Shown here piece after piece: positions 7,994-16,094 of a stretch of DNA of 64,000 bases (the first letter of the stretch is position 1; every line of letters starts with the position of its first letter). This DNA is from JABWCQ01 sp964587105. GTDB taxonomy: Bacteria > Electryoneota > RPQS01. The notes beneath the pieces were generated by a model that saw nothing but the letters and a program-made list of their open reading frames with translations, made no database searches and was not told where the DNA came from. The stretch spans positions 248,001 through 312,000 of the forward strand of contig CAZPKG010000002.1 of the NCBI GenBank assembly GCA_964587105.1. Reading direction: 5' to 3'. The position numbers and the translations under genes are program-made.

Positions 7994-9496
7994 TTGCACC
8001 ACGTCCACCACTACATCAACAACACCTTCGTTCCGTCGCACGGCGGCGAAACGTTTGAAATACTCACTCCGCTGACCAACACCGTGATCGGTCATTGCGC
8101 CTCCGGCCAACCCGCTGACATTGACGTCGCTGCCAAAGCGGCGCGCAACGCCTTCGATAGCGGCGTCTGGTCCAAAATGAAAGTCAAAGATCGCGCGAAA
8201 AAAATCCGCACGATCGGCGATTTGATTTTGAAACACGCCAACACGGTCGCCGAATTGGAAATCGAAGACACCGGCATTCCGCGCGCGCAAATTACCAAAG
8301 GCGCAATCCCGCGTGCCGCAGATAACTTCTATTTCTTCGCCGATCAGTTGGAAGCTCTGCGTGGCGATGCCTACACGGTTAATGACGAGTGGTTGAACTA
8401 CACGATCTACCGCCCCGTCGGAGTAGCAGGTTTGATTACGCCGTGGAACACTCCGTTCATGCTCGAGACGTGGAAGGTCGCTCCCGCACTTGCCGGCGGC
8501 TGTACGGTCGTGCTGAAACCCGCCGAGTGGTCGCCGCTTTCCGCCTCACAGCTTTGCAAGATTATGCAAGAGGCCGATCTGCCGCCCGGAGTGTTCAACT
8601 GTGTGCATGGCTACGGCGAATCCGCCGGCGCGCCGCTCGTGGCGCATCCGATGGTGAATCTGATTTCTTTCACCGGTGAAACCACGACGGGCCAGATCAT
8701 CATCAAGAACGGCGCGGACACCTTGAAGCGCTATTCGATGGAACTCGGCGGCAAGTCCCCCAACATCGTGTTTGACGATGTGGACATGGAGCGTGCGATT
8801 GACGGTGCCTTGTGGCAAGTCTATTCGTTGAATGGCGAACGCTGCACGGCCGCATCAAGGTTATTCTTGCAGGAGAACATTCACGACGAATTTGTAAATC
8901 GCTTGGCCGAACGCGTGCGCAAAATCAAAGTCGGTGATCCCAACGATATGGCCACCGAGGTCGGCCCGCTGATTCATCGTGAACACTGGGAACGAGTCCG
9001 CGGCTTCATGGACGTCGCCCGTGCCGATGGGGCAACGATTCTCGTAGGTGGCGACAAACCTGCCTTTGATTCATCATTCATCAATCATCATTCAGCATTC
9101 GAGAACGGCAACTACTTTGCTCCCACGCTCATCACCAACGCGACGAACAACATGCGGATAGCTCAAGAGGAAGTCTTCGGCCCCGTGCTGACCGTGATGA
9201 AATTCAAAGATGAGCATGACGCAATCCGTCAAGCCAACGACATTCGTTACGGCCTCGCGGGCTATGTCTGGACGAACGACATCGAGCGCGCCCACCGTGT
9301 CGCGGCCTCACTCGAATGCGGCATGGTCTGGATCAACGCGCAAAACGTCCGCGACCTCCGCCTCCCCTTCGGCGGTTCAAAGTGGAGCGGCATCGGCAGA
9401 GAAGGCGGCGAACTCTCCTTCAAAGAATTCTTCATGGAAGCCAAAAGTGTCCATCTACCGTTAAAGGCCGCGCATGTTCCGAGGTTGGGGGGATGA
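7994..9496 (+). CDS. hpaE: 5-carboxymethyl-2-hydroxymuconate semialdehyde dehydrogenase
   Basis: 500 residues, NAD-dependent aldehyde dehydrogenase of the HpaE type, which oxidises the ring-cleavage product of homoprotocatechuate. Visible motifs: GLITPWNTPFMLETWKVAPAL, VVLKPAEWSP, the catalytic Glu in MELGGKSPNIVF, the catalytic Cys in NGERCTAASR, and EEVFGPVL and FGGSKWSGIGREGG. Start is TTG behind a heptamer array. Odd feature: between the conserved GGDKP and GNYFAPTL an extra ~14 residues (DSSFINHHSAFE) are encoded by a tandem 7-bp repeat (see 9069-9103); the frame stays open. Substrate assigned from family resemblance and the hpaB/C/D neighbours. Confidence 0.92.
   Translation: MHHVHHYINNTFVPSHGGETFEILTPLTNTVIGHCASGQPADIDVAAKAARNAFDSGVWSKMKVKDRAKKIRTIGDLILKHANTVAELEIEDTGIPRAQITKGAIPRAADNFYFFADQLEALRGDAYTVNDEWLNYTIYRPVGVAGLITPWNTPFMLETWKVAPALAGGCTVVLKPAEWSPLSASQLCKIMQEADLPPGVFNCVHGYGESAGAPLVAHPMVNLISFTGETTTGQIIIKNGADTLKRYSMELGGKSPNIVFDDVDMERAIDGALWQVYSLNGERCTAASRLFLQENIHDEFVNRLAERVRKIKVGDPNDMATEVGPLIHREHWERVRGFMDVARADGATILVGGDKPAFDSSFINHHSAFENGNYFAPTLITNATNNMRIAQEEVFGPVLTVMKFKDEHDAIRQANDIRYGLAGYVWTNDIERAHRVAASLECGMVWINAQNVRDLRLPFGGSKWSGIGREGGELSFKEFFMEAKSVHLPLKAAHVPRLGG
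9069..9103 (+). repeat. Heptamer array inside the hpaE coding sequence
   Basis: Five consecutive 7-bp units: ATTCATC, ATTCATC, AATCATC, ATTCAGC, ATTCGAG. They encode the low-complexity insert of HpaE. Same period as the intergenic arrays but a different unit sequence. Confidence 0.85.
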
Positions 9497-9523
9497 GGCG
9501 AAAGCGAGTGGATTCTGCATAAA

Positions 9524-10132
9524 TTGAAGATAGTTTTTTACCTGCTTGTTTTTAGCCTTTGTAGTGCAACAAGCAACAAAGCAGTTGCCGCTGATTCCTT
9601 AAGTACTGTTAGGTTGGGTCTCGGAGTCGGCGTTGCACATGATGGATTTCTTTTTGTTGAGGGTGGGTGGCGCTCGCCACCCGTAGCTCCAAGATCATCA
9701 ATAAGGATGGACTACGAGATCGCCCTTGGTATTGGCCTAAGAACCGTTCCTCATTCCGATCGTTACAGAGTTGAATACGATAGCCGAGGGCGAAAAATAT
9801 GTCGTGATACGTACAATGGCCAATTCTCCGAACATTCAAATTGCAATGACATTCATGAATTTTACTGGCATGCACTTCTTGGACCAATCGTGATGCTCCA
9901 CCACAAAGATACCTTTGGTGGTTTAGAAATGTTCTATATAGGACCAAGAGTAGGTGTTATTGGAGAGGTAAGCCTTGTTGAAGCCGCTATTGGTCTGCAA
10001 GCAGCGTATTTAAAGCCAGAGCAGATGTCTCTATCTGCGACAGTTGGCTATGCTTTCGACAGACTGATATTCATGATGCGCGCAAGCTGGGAAATTAGGC
10101 GTCCTTCAAGATATAGGCCATTTTATAACTGA
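9524..10132 (+). CDS. Predicted outer-membrane or periplasmic beta-barrel protein, AT-rich
   Basis: 202 residues from a TTG start: signal peptide (MKIVFYLLVFSLCSATSNKAVAA) then alternating hydrophobic/glycine-rich strands (VRLGLGVGVAHDGFLFVEGGW, YIGPRVGVIGEVSLVEAAIG, LSATVGYAF) suggesting a small barrel of 8-10 strands. It ends in N, not the usual terminal aromatic. No family recognised. Base composition is clearly more AT-rich than the hpa genes on either side, and it sits between catabolic genes and a toxin-antitoxin pair, so it may be an insertion. It is 28 bases after hpaE. Confidence 0.6.
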   Translation: MKIVFYLLVFSLCSATSNKAVAADSLSTVRLGLGVGVAHDGFLFVEGGWRSPPVAPRSSIRMDYEIALGIGLRTVPHSDRYRVEYDSRGRKICRDTYNGQFSEHSNCNDIHEFYWHALLGPIVMLHHKDTFGGLEMFYIGPRVGVIGEVSLVEAAIGLQAAYLKPEQMSLSATVGYAFDRLIFMMRASWEIRRPSRYRPFYN

Positions 10133-10144
10133 ACATTAACCACC

Positions 10145-10465
10145 ATGCCATCCACCCCCCGCATCCCCATCCCCATGCCCGAAATCGAGGCCTTCTGCCA
10201 AAAGTGGAAGATCACCGAGTTTTCGCTCTTCGGCTCCGTCCTCCGCGACGACTTTGGCCCCGACAGCGACGTAGATGTGCTGGTGACATACGGCAATGAC
10301 GTGCACGTCTCTCTTTTTGAATTACAGCGTATGGAAGAGGAGTTGGCGCAGATTCTTGGCCGAAGAGCAGAAATTGTCAACAGAGATTCAGTTGAACGAA
10401 ATCCAAACTGGATACGTAGAAACTCCATTCTTTCAACTGCGTCATCAGTCTATGGATCGAGATAG
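10145..10465 (+). CDS. mntA: MntA-type nucleotidyltransferase antitoxin
   Basis: 106 residues of the minimal nucleotidyltransferase family. The catalytic signature GSVLRDDFGPDSDVDVLV (GSxxR...SDxD) is intact and followed by the usual helical part (LFELQRMEEELAQILGRRAEIV). In MntA-HepT systems this protein AMPylates the HEPN RNase HepT and so neutralises it. It overlaps the following hepT reading frame by 14 bases, the standard arrangement of this toxin-antitoxin pair. No clear ribosome site. An accessory module inserted among catabolic genes. Confidence 0.85.
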   Translation: MPSTPRIPIPMPEIEAFCQKWKITEFSLFGSVLRDDFGPDSDVDVLVTYGNDVHVSLFELQRMEEELAQILGRRAEIVNRDSVERNPNWIRRNSILSTASSVYGSR

Positions 10466-10780
10466 CGCCTACGTTCTGGACATACTGCAAGCGGGCGAAA
10501 TGCACTGAAGTTTCTTGCCGAAGCGTCGCGCGAGGAATTTGTTGACGATGAGAAGCTTCAAAGCAGCGTGATGTGGCAAATTGGAATCATGGGCACTGCC
10601 ACTCAAAAATTATCTGATAGCTTTAAAGAGCACCATGACGGGATTGAATGGCACTTAATTGCCGGCATGAGAAACCACCTCGTGCATGGTTACCGCAAGA
10701 TAAATGTTACAGAAGTTTGGGACACGGTCACACGCGACCTTCCACCTTTGATAAAACAACTAAAGCTACTAATAGATTAG
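10452..10780 (+). pseudogene. hepT: HepT-type HEPN toxin, frameshifted
   Basis: Frame 1 begins MDRDSAYVLDILQAGEMH and stops at 10508. The rest of the protein continues from about 10499 in another frame as ALKFLAEASREEFVDDEKLQSSV ... MRNHLVHGYRKINVTEVWDTVTRDLPPLIKQLKLLID. Together they give a full-length ~109-residue HEPN (DUF86) protein with the Rx4H RNase motif in RNHLVH. One missing A in the AAA run at 10498-10500 would explain the shift (…QAGEN-ALKF…). So it is either a genuinely inactivated toxin, a slippage site, or a sequencing/assembly error. The antitoxin gene is intact. Confidence 0.85.
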
Positions 10781-10804
10781 CCCCCCTATCCCCCAAGGAG
10801 ACCA

Positions 10805-11470
10805 ATGATGAATGGAAACATCGCACGTCTAACCGCCTTGGCATTGATATTATTCGCAACTTTCTCCACAGCGTTCGCCAAGCGCATTCTGCTTCCTCCG
10901 CCTGAAGATTATAAGGGCGTCGAAGTAAACGGAATCAAGCTTGTCGTCGGTCAAGTCTATATCCCCGAATTTGCCGACACGGTTCGGTTGAAAGAGTTCG
11001 GCTTCCGCGCATTTGAAGCGATGGGCAGTTCGAGCTACTACAAGAAAGTAAAAGCCGTCTGGCGGCTGGACACCGACCTAAAAGCTCTGCCGGATTGGAT
11101 CATCGGCCTGACTTACGAAAAAGCGCGCAATGTTCAAGAGATCGAGCGTGCCTACAAGGATTCTGAGGATGCCGCCGGGCCGGAGCGGATGGCCGGTTTC
11201 ATCAACTACGGCTACTACTTCAACAACAGCGGCTATTACAGCAGCACAACGAACAATTACTACGGCCGCGGACTCTCGCGCGGAAACACAACCGGAGCGC
11301 CGTACTGTTCGTGGGAAAACGATTTCAACCCGGACGCCTATCGCTACCGCACAACGACCCGCACAAATCTTGGCCCGACGACAATCGGATCCTACCCTGA
11401 CAACAAATTCCTGAAACGCAAGTGCGACTGCAGTGGAACTTGTATTCACCGTGGCCGCTCGTTCCGCTAA
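10805..11470 (+). CDS. Exported protein of unknown function, Tyr/Asn-rich C-terminal half
   Basis: 221 residues with a signal peptide (up to FSTAFA) and a good ribosome site (CAAGGAGACC). The N-terminal half has VEVNGIKLVVGQVYIPEFADTV...KEFGFRAFEAMGSSSYYKKVKAVWRLD, which reads like a small globular domain. The C-terminal half is low in complexity, rich in Tyr, Asn, Ser and Gly (FINYGYYFNNSGYYSSTTNNYYGRG), with three Cys near the end (CDCSGTC). No family recognised and no sorting domain. It separates the toxin-antitoxin pair from hpaB. Confidence 0.6.
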   Translation: MMNGNIARLTALALILFATFSTAFAKRILLPPPEDYKGVEVNGIKLVVGQVYIPEFADTVRLKEFGFRAFEAMGSSSYYKKVKAVWRLDTDLKALPDWIIGLTYEKARNVQEIERAYKDSEDAAGPERMAGFINYGYYFNNSGYYSSTTNNYYGRGLSRGNTTGAPYCSWENDFNPDAYRYRTTTRTNLGPTTIGSYPDNKFLKRKCDCSGTCIHRGRSFR

Positions 11471-11518
11471 TCTTCACTCAGAACATTTCACTAATTCACG
11501 ATACTTCGGAGTTCCCAC

Positions 11519-13009
11519 ATGCCCGCTCGCAAAGGCGCTGACTTTCTCAAACATCTGAAGAACAACCCGCCGGAGATCTATCATCGCGGAGAACGCATCG
11601 CGGACTTCACGACACATCCGGAATTCAAAGGTCACGCCAATAGTCTGGCGGATATTTACGATTTGCAGTGGAAACATCCCGACGTCATGTTGGTCAAGGA
11701 TGATGAAACGGGCGAGCTGATTGGCCGCACGTACATGATTCCTAAGACCGCCGAAGATATCCGTCTGTTGTCGCAATGCATGCTGAAAATCGCCGAGTTC
11801 TCTTGCGGTATGATGGGCCGCTCACCCGATTATCTGAACCGCGCGATGGCCTCGTATGCCGGCGGATGGAAATATCTTGCTGAGCAGGATCCGCGCTTCG
11901 GAGAAAATGCCAAGTCATTGCATCGCCATCTGTCGCGCAACGACCTGAGCATGACGCACACGTTGATCAATCCGCAGGCCAACCGCGCAGTCTCAGTCGC
12001 CGCGCAAAAAGACCCCTACATGGGCGCGCGCATCAAAGAAGAACGCGCCGACGGTTTCGTGATTCGCGGCGCGCGTATGCTGGCAACAGCACCGGTCTCG
12101 GACGAAATCATGGTCTTCCCCTCGACGCTGTTGACCAGCAATCCCGAAGACGCGCCTTACGCTTTCGGATTTTGCATTCCGTCCAACACACCGGGCTTGA
12201 AATTTCAGTGCCGCGAAAGCGTAACCTACAATCCCAACGGCTACGATCATCCGCTGGGCTCGCGCTTCGAAGAGCAGGATGCGGTCGTGATTTTCGATGA
12301 TGTCTTTGTTCCGTGGGAAAAAGTTCTGCTCTACAAGAATGTTGAAGTCTGTAACCGGGCCTATGCCGCTTCCGGTGCCGTTGTGCACATGTCGCATCAG
12401 GTCTTGTGCAAGAACATCGCCAAGAGCGAATTCATGTTGGGCCTCGCTTCATTGATGGTGGATTCCATCGGTATCGAGCAATTCCAACACGTCCACGAAA
12501 AACTCTCCGACCTCTGGATAGCGCACGAAACCATGAAAGCCTTCCTGCGTGCAGCCGAAGCCGATTGCCATCTTGATGAATACGGCATCATGCGTCCCGC
12601 TTGGGATCCGCTGGACGCCGCGCGCAATCTCTTCCCTAAGACCTATCCGAAGCTCGTCCAAATCATTCAACAACTCGGCGCGAGCGGCTTGGTCGCCATG
12701 CCGACGCACGAAGATTTGAACGGCCCGCTGAAAGAAGAAATTAAGCAATACTACCAGGGTGCACGTGTGGACGCTTACGAACGCATTCCGCTCTTCCGCC
12801 TCGCGTGGGACGCCTCAATCTCAGCTTTCGGCACTCGTCAGGCTCTCTACGAGTATTTCTTCTTCGGCGATCCCGTCCGCATGGCTGGCGCGCTCGTGAA
12901 AAATCATCCGCGCAAAGAAGCAATGGAGAAAGTCCAACACTTCCTCTCCAAGATGCGCGACGAAGCGGAATCTGAAGCCACTCGACCGCGTCAACCCGTC
13001 GGAGCGTAA
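11519..13009 (+). CDS. hpaB: 4-hydroxyphenylacetate 3-monooxygenase, oxygenase component
   Basis: 496 residues, the normal size of HpaB, the FADH2-dependent hydroxylase that turns 4-hydroxyphenylacetate into homoprotocatechuate. Diagnostic stretches: RIADFTTHPEFKGHANSLADIYDLQ, YMIPKTAEDI, DPRFGENAKSLHRHLSRNDLSMTHTLINPQ, DEIMVFPS, GFCIPSNTPGLKFQCRES and the DDVFVPWEKVLLY loop. The flavin is supplied by HpaC, encoded 11 bases downstream. A GGAG ribosome site lies before the ATG. Soluble, cytoplasmic. First step of the pathway encoded by this region. Confidence 0.93.
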   Translation: MPARKGADFLKHLKNNPPEIYHRGERIADFTTHPEFKGHANSLADIYDLQWKHPDVMLVKDDETGELIGRTYMIPKTAEDIRLLSQCMLKIAEFSCGMMGRSPDYLNRAMASYAGGWKYLAEQDPRFGENAKSLHRHLSRNDLSMTHTLINPQANRAVSVAAQKDPYMGARIKEERADGFVIRGARMLATAPVSDEIMVFPSTLLTSNPEDAPYAFGFCIPSNTPGLKFQCRESVTYNPNGYDHPLGSRFEEQDAVVIFDDVFVPWEKVLLYKNVEVCNRAYAASGAVVHMSHQVLCKNIAKSEFMLGLASLMVDSIGIEQFQHVHEKLSDLWIAHETMKAFLRAAEADCHLDEYGIMRPAWDPLDAARNLFPKTYPKLVQIIQQLGASGLVAMPTHEDLNGPLKEEIKQYYQGARVDAYERIPLFRLAWDASISAFGTRQALYEYFFFGDPVRMAGALVKNHPRKEAMEKVQHFLSKMRDEAESEATRPRQPVGA

Positions 13010-13020
13010 GCGAATAGCGC

Positions 13021-13593
13021 ATGACGGATTTCTTGACTCCGATCGAATCGCGCACGTTCTTCGACACCGTCGGACTTTTCGCAACGGGAGTGTGCGTGAT
13101 AACTACGGATGGTGAGACCGGCCCGCACGGCATGACGGCCAACGCGGTGACCTCGCTCTCGCTTGATCCGATGCTGATTATTTTCTGCGTGGCCAAGCGC
13201 GCCATCATGGCGGATTACCTTACAAAGACAGGCGCCAAATTCACCATCAACGTACTGCGCGACGAGCAAGTTGCCATCTCAAATCATTTTGCCGGACGAT
13301 CCAAAGAGGGTGAACAGCCCTCTTTCCGTTTTGTGAATTGGTCCGGCGGCCCGCGCTTGGAAGGCGTGCTCGCAGCCATCGGTTGCGAAGTGGACAGCGT
13401 CGCAACCGGCGGTGATCACTTCATCATCGTCGGCAAAGTACTCGCGCTACATCAAGGCATCGAGCCTCACAAACCGTTGCTCTATTACAAGAGCCGCTAT
13501 CACGATCTCACAGGCAAACTGAATCAACCCGCTCCCGACCGCGAAGACTTAAGCGAAGGCCCGCAACTTTTCCTCGACCCCTGGTCAGGTTAG
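13021..13593 (+). CDS. hpaC: Flavin reductase partner of HpaB
   Basis: 190 residues of the HpaC/flavin reductase-like FMN-binding split-barrel family: FATGVCVITTDGETGPHGMTANAVTSLSLDPMLI, FTINVLRDEQVAISNHFAGRSKEG and the conserved C-terminal GGDHFIIVGKVLAL. It reduces flavin with NAD(P)H and passes it to HpaB. It follows hpaB by only 11 bases, so one transcript is likely. Slightly longer C-terminus than enterobacterial HpaC (~170), like other non-enteric homologues. Confidence 0.92.
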   Translation: MTDFLTPIESRTFFDTVGLFATGVCVITTDGETGPHGMTANAVTSLSLDPMLIIFCVAKRAIMADYLTKTGAKFTINVLRDEQVAISNHFAGRSKEGEQPSFRFVNWSGGPRLEGVLAAIGCEVDSVATGGDHFIIVGKVLALHQGIEPHKPLLYYKSRYHDLTGKLNQPAPDREDLSEGPQLFLDPWSG

Positions 13594-13599
13594 TTCAGA

Positions 13600-13632
13600 T
13601 TTCCCTCCGTTCACGGGGGGACAAAGGGGGGG
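13600..13632 (+). repeat. Palindromic repeat family R4, copy 1
   Basis: TTCCCTCCGTTCACGGGGGG followed by ACAAAGGGGGGG: a C-run/G-run hairpin with a second G-run. Related elements are at 14795, 14896, 19239, 31460 and (inverted) 57744. Confidence 0.7.
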
Positions 13633-13670
13633 CTATTTCCTATTTCACATTTCGAATTTCTAATTTTCCA
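13633..13670 (+). repeat. Heptamer array H2 upstream of the desaturase
   Basis: Imperfect 7-bp units (TTTCCTA, TTTCACA, TTTCGAA, TTTCTAA) ending a few bases before a Shine-Dalgarno-like AAGGA (13672-13676). Confidence 0.8.
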
Positions 13671-13683
13671 TAAGGACCTCATC

Positions 13684-14742
13684 ATCAGCACCGAGATACT
13701 CGTAAAACCGCGCGAACGCAAACAAAAATCCGCGCTCAGACAGATCAACAACGAAGAAGATCTGTTTCAAATTCTAAAACCTTATACAGTACCTTCTATC
13801 AAAGTATCGCTTTGGCAGACTTTCAATACATTTGTTCCGCTGCTCGCGACGTACTACTTGATGTACCTGAGTCTCGGTCAAACCTATTGGCTGACGCTCG
13901 GACTCGGCGTGCTTGCCGCGCTCTTCACGGTCAGGCTCTTTATCATCCAACACGACTGCGGCCACATGTCGTTTTTCCCCAGCCGCAAATGGAATGATCG
14001 CTTAGGCTACATCTGCAGCTTCTTCACAATGGTACCCTACTACTATTGGAAACGTCAGCACGCCTTACATCACGCCACCAACGGCAACCTCGATCATCGC
14101 GGCATTGGCGACATGGACGTGTTTACCGTGGACGAATACCTCGCGATGGGCAAGTGGGAGCGCTTTCGTTATCGCGCCTATCGCAATCCGCTCGTGTTTT
14201 TGTTGATTGGCCCATGGGTATTGTTATTCTATATCAATCGTCACTGGGGCGATCCCAAGCAATACAGCCCGCGCGACAAACGCAACGTGATTATCTCAAA
14301 CATTACGATGGCCCTGACCTTCGTCGGAATCTCGTGGCTCATCGGCCCGATTTCGTTCTTGAAAATCGCGCTTCCCGTACTCTACATCGCCGCCGGAGCG
14401 GGCATCTGGCTGTTTTACATTCAGCATCAATTCGAGCACACCTATTGGAAGCCCGATGCCGAATGGAACTTCGTCCGCGCCGCCATGCAAGGCAGTTCGT
14501 TTTACAAGTTGCCGAAAATCCTCCAATGGTTCACCGGCAACATCGGCTTCCATCACATTCATCACCTGACTCCCGGCATCCCGAATTACCGCTTAGAGAA
14601 AATCTACAACGAAAACCCCGAGTTCCACGACGTCTTCGAAGTAACCATTCTCTCAAGCCTGAAAACCATGTTCCTCTCCGTCTGGGACGTCAAACAACAA
14701 CGCCTAATCAGCTTCAAAGAGCTAAAATCAAAATACGCTTGA
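13684..14742 (+). CDS. Membrane fatty-acid desaturase-family protein, probable ATC start
   Basis: A multi-spanning di-iron desaturase/hydroxylase with three intact His boxes: HDCGH, HALHH and HHIHH (in GFHHIHHLTPGIPNYRLEKIY). Four or more membrane helices are visible. The first ATG is at 13858, but in-frame sequence before it (LKPYTVPSIKVSLWQTFNTFVPLLATYYLMYLSLG) fits the conserved N-terminal region of this family, and the frame is open back past 13681. No ATG, GTG or TTG occurs there until TTG 13855; the best ribosome site (AAGGA, 13672-13676) points at ATC codons 13681/13684. I therefore propose a non-standard start, giving ~352 residues. Lying between hpaC and hpaD, it has no obvious role in the aromatic pathway. 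Confidence 0.75.
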   Translation: MSTEILVKPRERKQKSALRQINNEEDLFQILKPYTVPSIKVSLWQTFNTFVPLLATYYLMYLSLGQTYWLTLGLGVLAALFTVRLFIIQHDCGHMSFFPSRKWNDRLGYICSFFTMVPYYYWKRQHALHHATNGNLDHRGIGDMDVFTVDEYLAMGKWERFRYRAYRNPLVFLLIGPWVLLFYINRHWGDPKQYSPRDKRNVIISNITMALTFVGISWLIGPISFLKIALPVLYIAAGAGIWLFYIQHQFEHTYWKPDAEWNFVRAAMQGSSFYKLPKILQWFTGNIGFHHIHHLTPGIPNYRLEKIYNENPEFHDVFEVTILSSLKTMFLSVWDVKQQRLISFKELKSKYA

Positions 14743-14757
14743 CGAATAACTTTAGAG

Positions 14758-14940
14758 TGTCGTCATCCTGAACGAAGTGAAGGATCCCTCCGGTCTCCCC
14801 CCAAAGTTGTCTGCAACTTTGGGGGGACTAAGGGAGGCCTCTGAGTATCCGCCGAGCGGGGATTAAGGCTTGGCGGTTCCCCGCCGGAATCCGCCTCCGT
14901 TCTCCCTCCGCGTTGCGCGGGGGGATAAAGTGGGGTCTGT
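14758..14940 (+). repeat. Cluster of small intergenic repeats
   Basis: Contains in order a GTCATCCTGAACGAAGTGAAGGATC-type element (14763), an R4 hairpin with a 9-bp inner stem AAAGTTG...CAACTTT (14795-14836), a partial R3-like stretch GCCGAGCGGGGATTAAG (about 14850), and another R4 copy (14896-14938). No reading frame is plausible. Confidence 0.7.
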
Positions 14941-14945
14941 TCCGC

Positions 14946-14987
14946 CTATTTCCTATTTCTAATTTCTAATTTCTAATTTCATATTTC
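14946..14987 (+). repeat. Heptamer array H3 upstream of hpaD
   Basis: About six 7-bp units, mostly TTTCTAA, ending 6 bases before the hpaD ATG. No Shine-Dalgarno sequence is present. Confidence 0.85.
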
Positions 14988-14993
14988 CCCCCC

Positions 14994-16037
14994 ATGCCCA
15001 ACATTCTTCGCACCGCACATGCCGAATTCCGCGTCACCGATCTTGAGCGCGCCAAAACATTTTACGTGGACGCATTAGGTTTCTCAATCTTATATCAAGA
15101 CTCCGAGCGCCTCTATCTCGGCAATATCGAAGAGCGCGACCCCTATTCGCTCGTGTTGAGAAAATCCGCTCAGCCCGGCCTTGGCCACTTGGCCTTCAAA
15201 GTCGAGCGCGAAAGCGATCTCGACGGCCTCGCGTGGATTGCGGGCGAAGACGGCTTGGCTCACAAGTGGCTCGACAAAGGCGCGAAATACAAAATGGGCC
15301 GCACGCTCGCCATGCAAGACCCGCACGGCATTCCGCTTCACTTCTATTTCGAAGCCGAGCGCCGCGACTGGTCTTTGCAAAAATATCACGAGCACCGTGG
15401 CGCGAAAATTCAGCGCATAGACCACTTCAATTGCCAAGTCCACGACGTGCGCAAAGCCTACGAGTGGTACACCAAGCGCTTGGGCTTCCATTGCAGCGAA
15501 TACACAGCGGCCAACGACTCGCCGAAAATTCCCGGTGAGTATTCCGCGTCGAATCCGAGCTTCAGTTGGCGCTGCGTCGAGACCGATGATTTGTGGGCCA
15601 CGTGGCTGCACAGAAAACCCAACGTGCACGACATCGCGATGATGAACGGCATCGGCCCGCGTCTGCATCACGTCGGCTTTTGGGCCTACGACCGCCTGTC
15701 GATTTTGGATGCCTGCGACGTGCTGGCGAGCATGGGCATGGTGGACCACATCGAGCGCGGCCCGGGCCGTCACGGCTTGTCGAATGCGTTCTTTCTCTAT
15801 TTGCGTGACCACGACAACAACCGCATCGAAATCTATTGCGGCGACTATCTCTTGACCGATTGGGACGTCCCGCCCGTCCGCTGGAGCATCAACGACAAGC
15901 GCCGCGCCACCTTCTGGGGCCACCTCCCGCCCAAGTCATGGTTCGACGAAGCCTCATTGGTCGAAGATATCGTCACCGGCGACCTTATGCCCACCACCGA
16001 CCCCAAGTTTTTCGGGCGTCCGACGTTTGTGGTGTAG
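14994..16037 (+). CDS. hpaD: 3,4-dihydroxyphenylacetate (homoprotocatechuate) 2,3-dioxygenase
   Basis: 347 residues, a type I extradiol dioxygenase of the VOC fold with two paired modules (RTAHAEFRVTDLERAKTFYVDALGF and RIDHFNCQVHDVRKAYEWYTKRLGF). The metal ligands of the active module are visible: His144 (DHFNCQV), His225/226 (LHHVGFW) and Glu279 (NRIEIYCGDY). It cleaves homoprotocatechuate next to the hydroxyls to give 5-carboxymethyl-2-hydroxymuconate semialdehyde, the HpaE substrate. The C-terminal WSINDKRRATFWGHLPPKSWF tail matches the homoprotocatechuate enzymes rather than catechol 2,3-dioxygenases. The ATG is clear; only a pyrimidine-rich heptamer array precedes it. Confidence 0.93.
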   Translation: MPNILRTAHAEFRVTDLERAKTFYVDALGFSILYQDSERLYLGNIEERDPYSLVLRKSAQPGLGHLAFKVERESDLDGLAWIAGEDGLAHKWLDKGAKYKMGRTLAMQDPHGIPLHFYFEAERRDWSLQKYHEHRGAKIQRIDHFNCQVHDVRKAYEWYTKRLGFHCSEYTAANDSPKIPGEYSASNPSFSWRCVETDDLWATWLHRKPNVHDIAMMNGIGPRLHHVGFWAYDRLSILDACDVLASMGMVDHIERGPGRHGLSNAFFLYLRDHDNNRIEIYCGDYLLTDWDVPPVRWSINDKRRATFWGHLPPKSWFDEASLVEDIVTGDLMPTTDPKFFGRPTFVV

Positions 16038-16094
16038 GGGTAAAAGTAAACGACAAAGCATGAATTGTCAGATTCCACCTTTTAAGAGGTCCAA

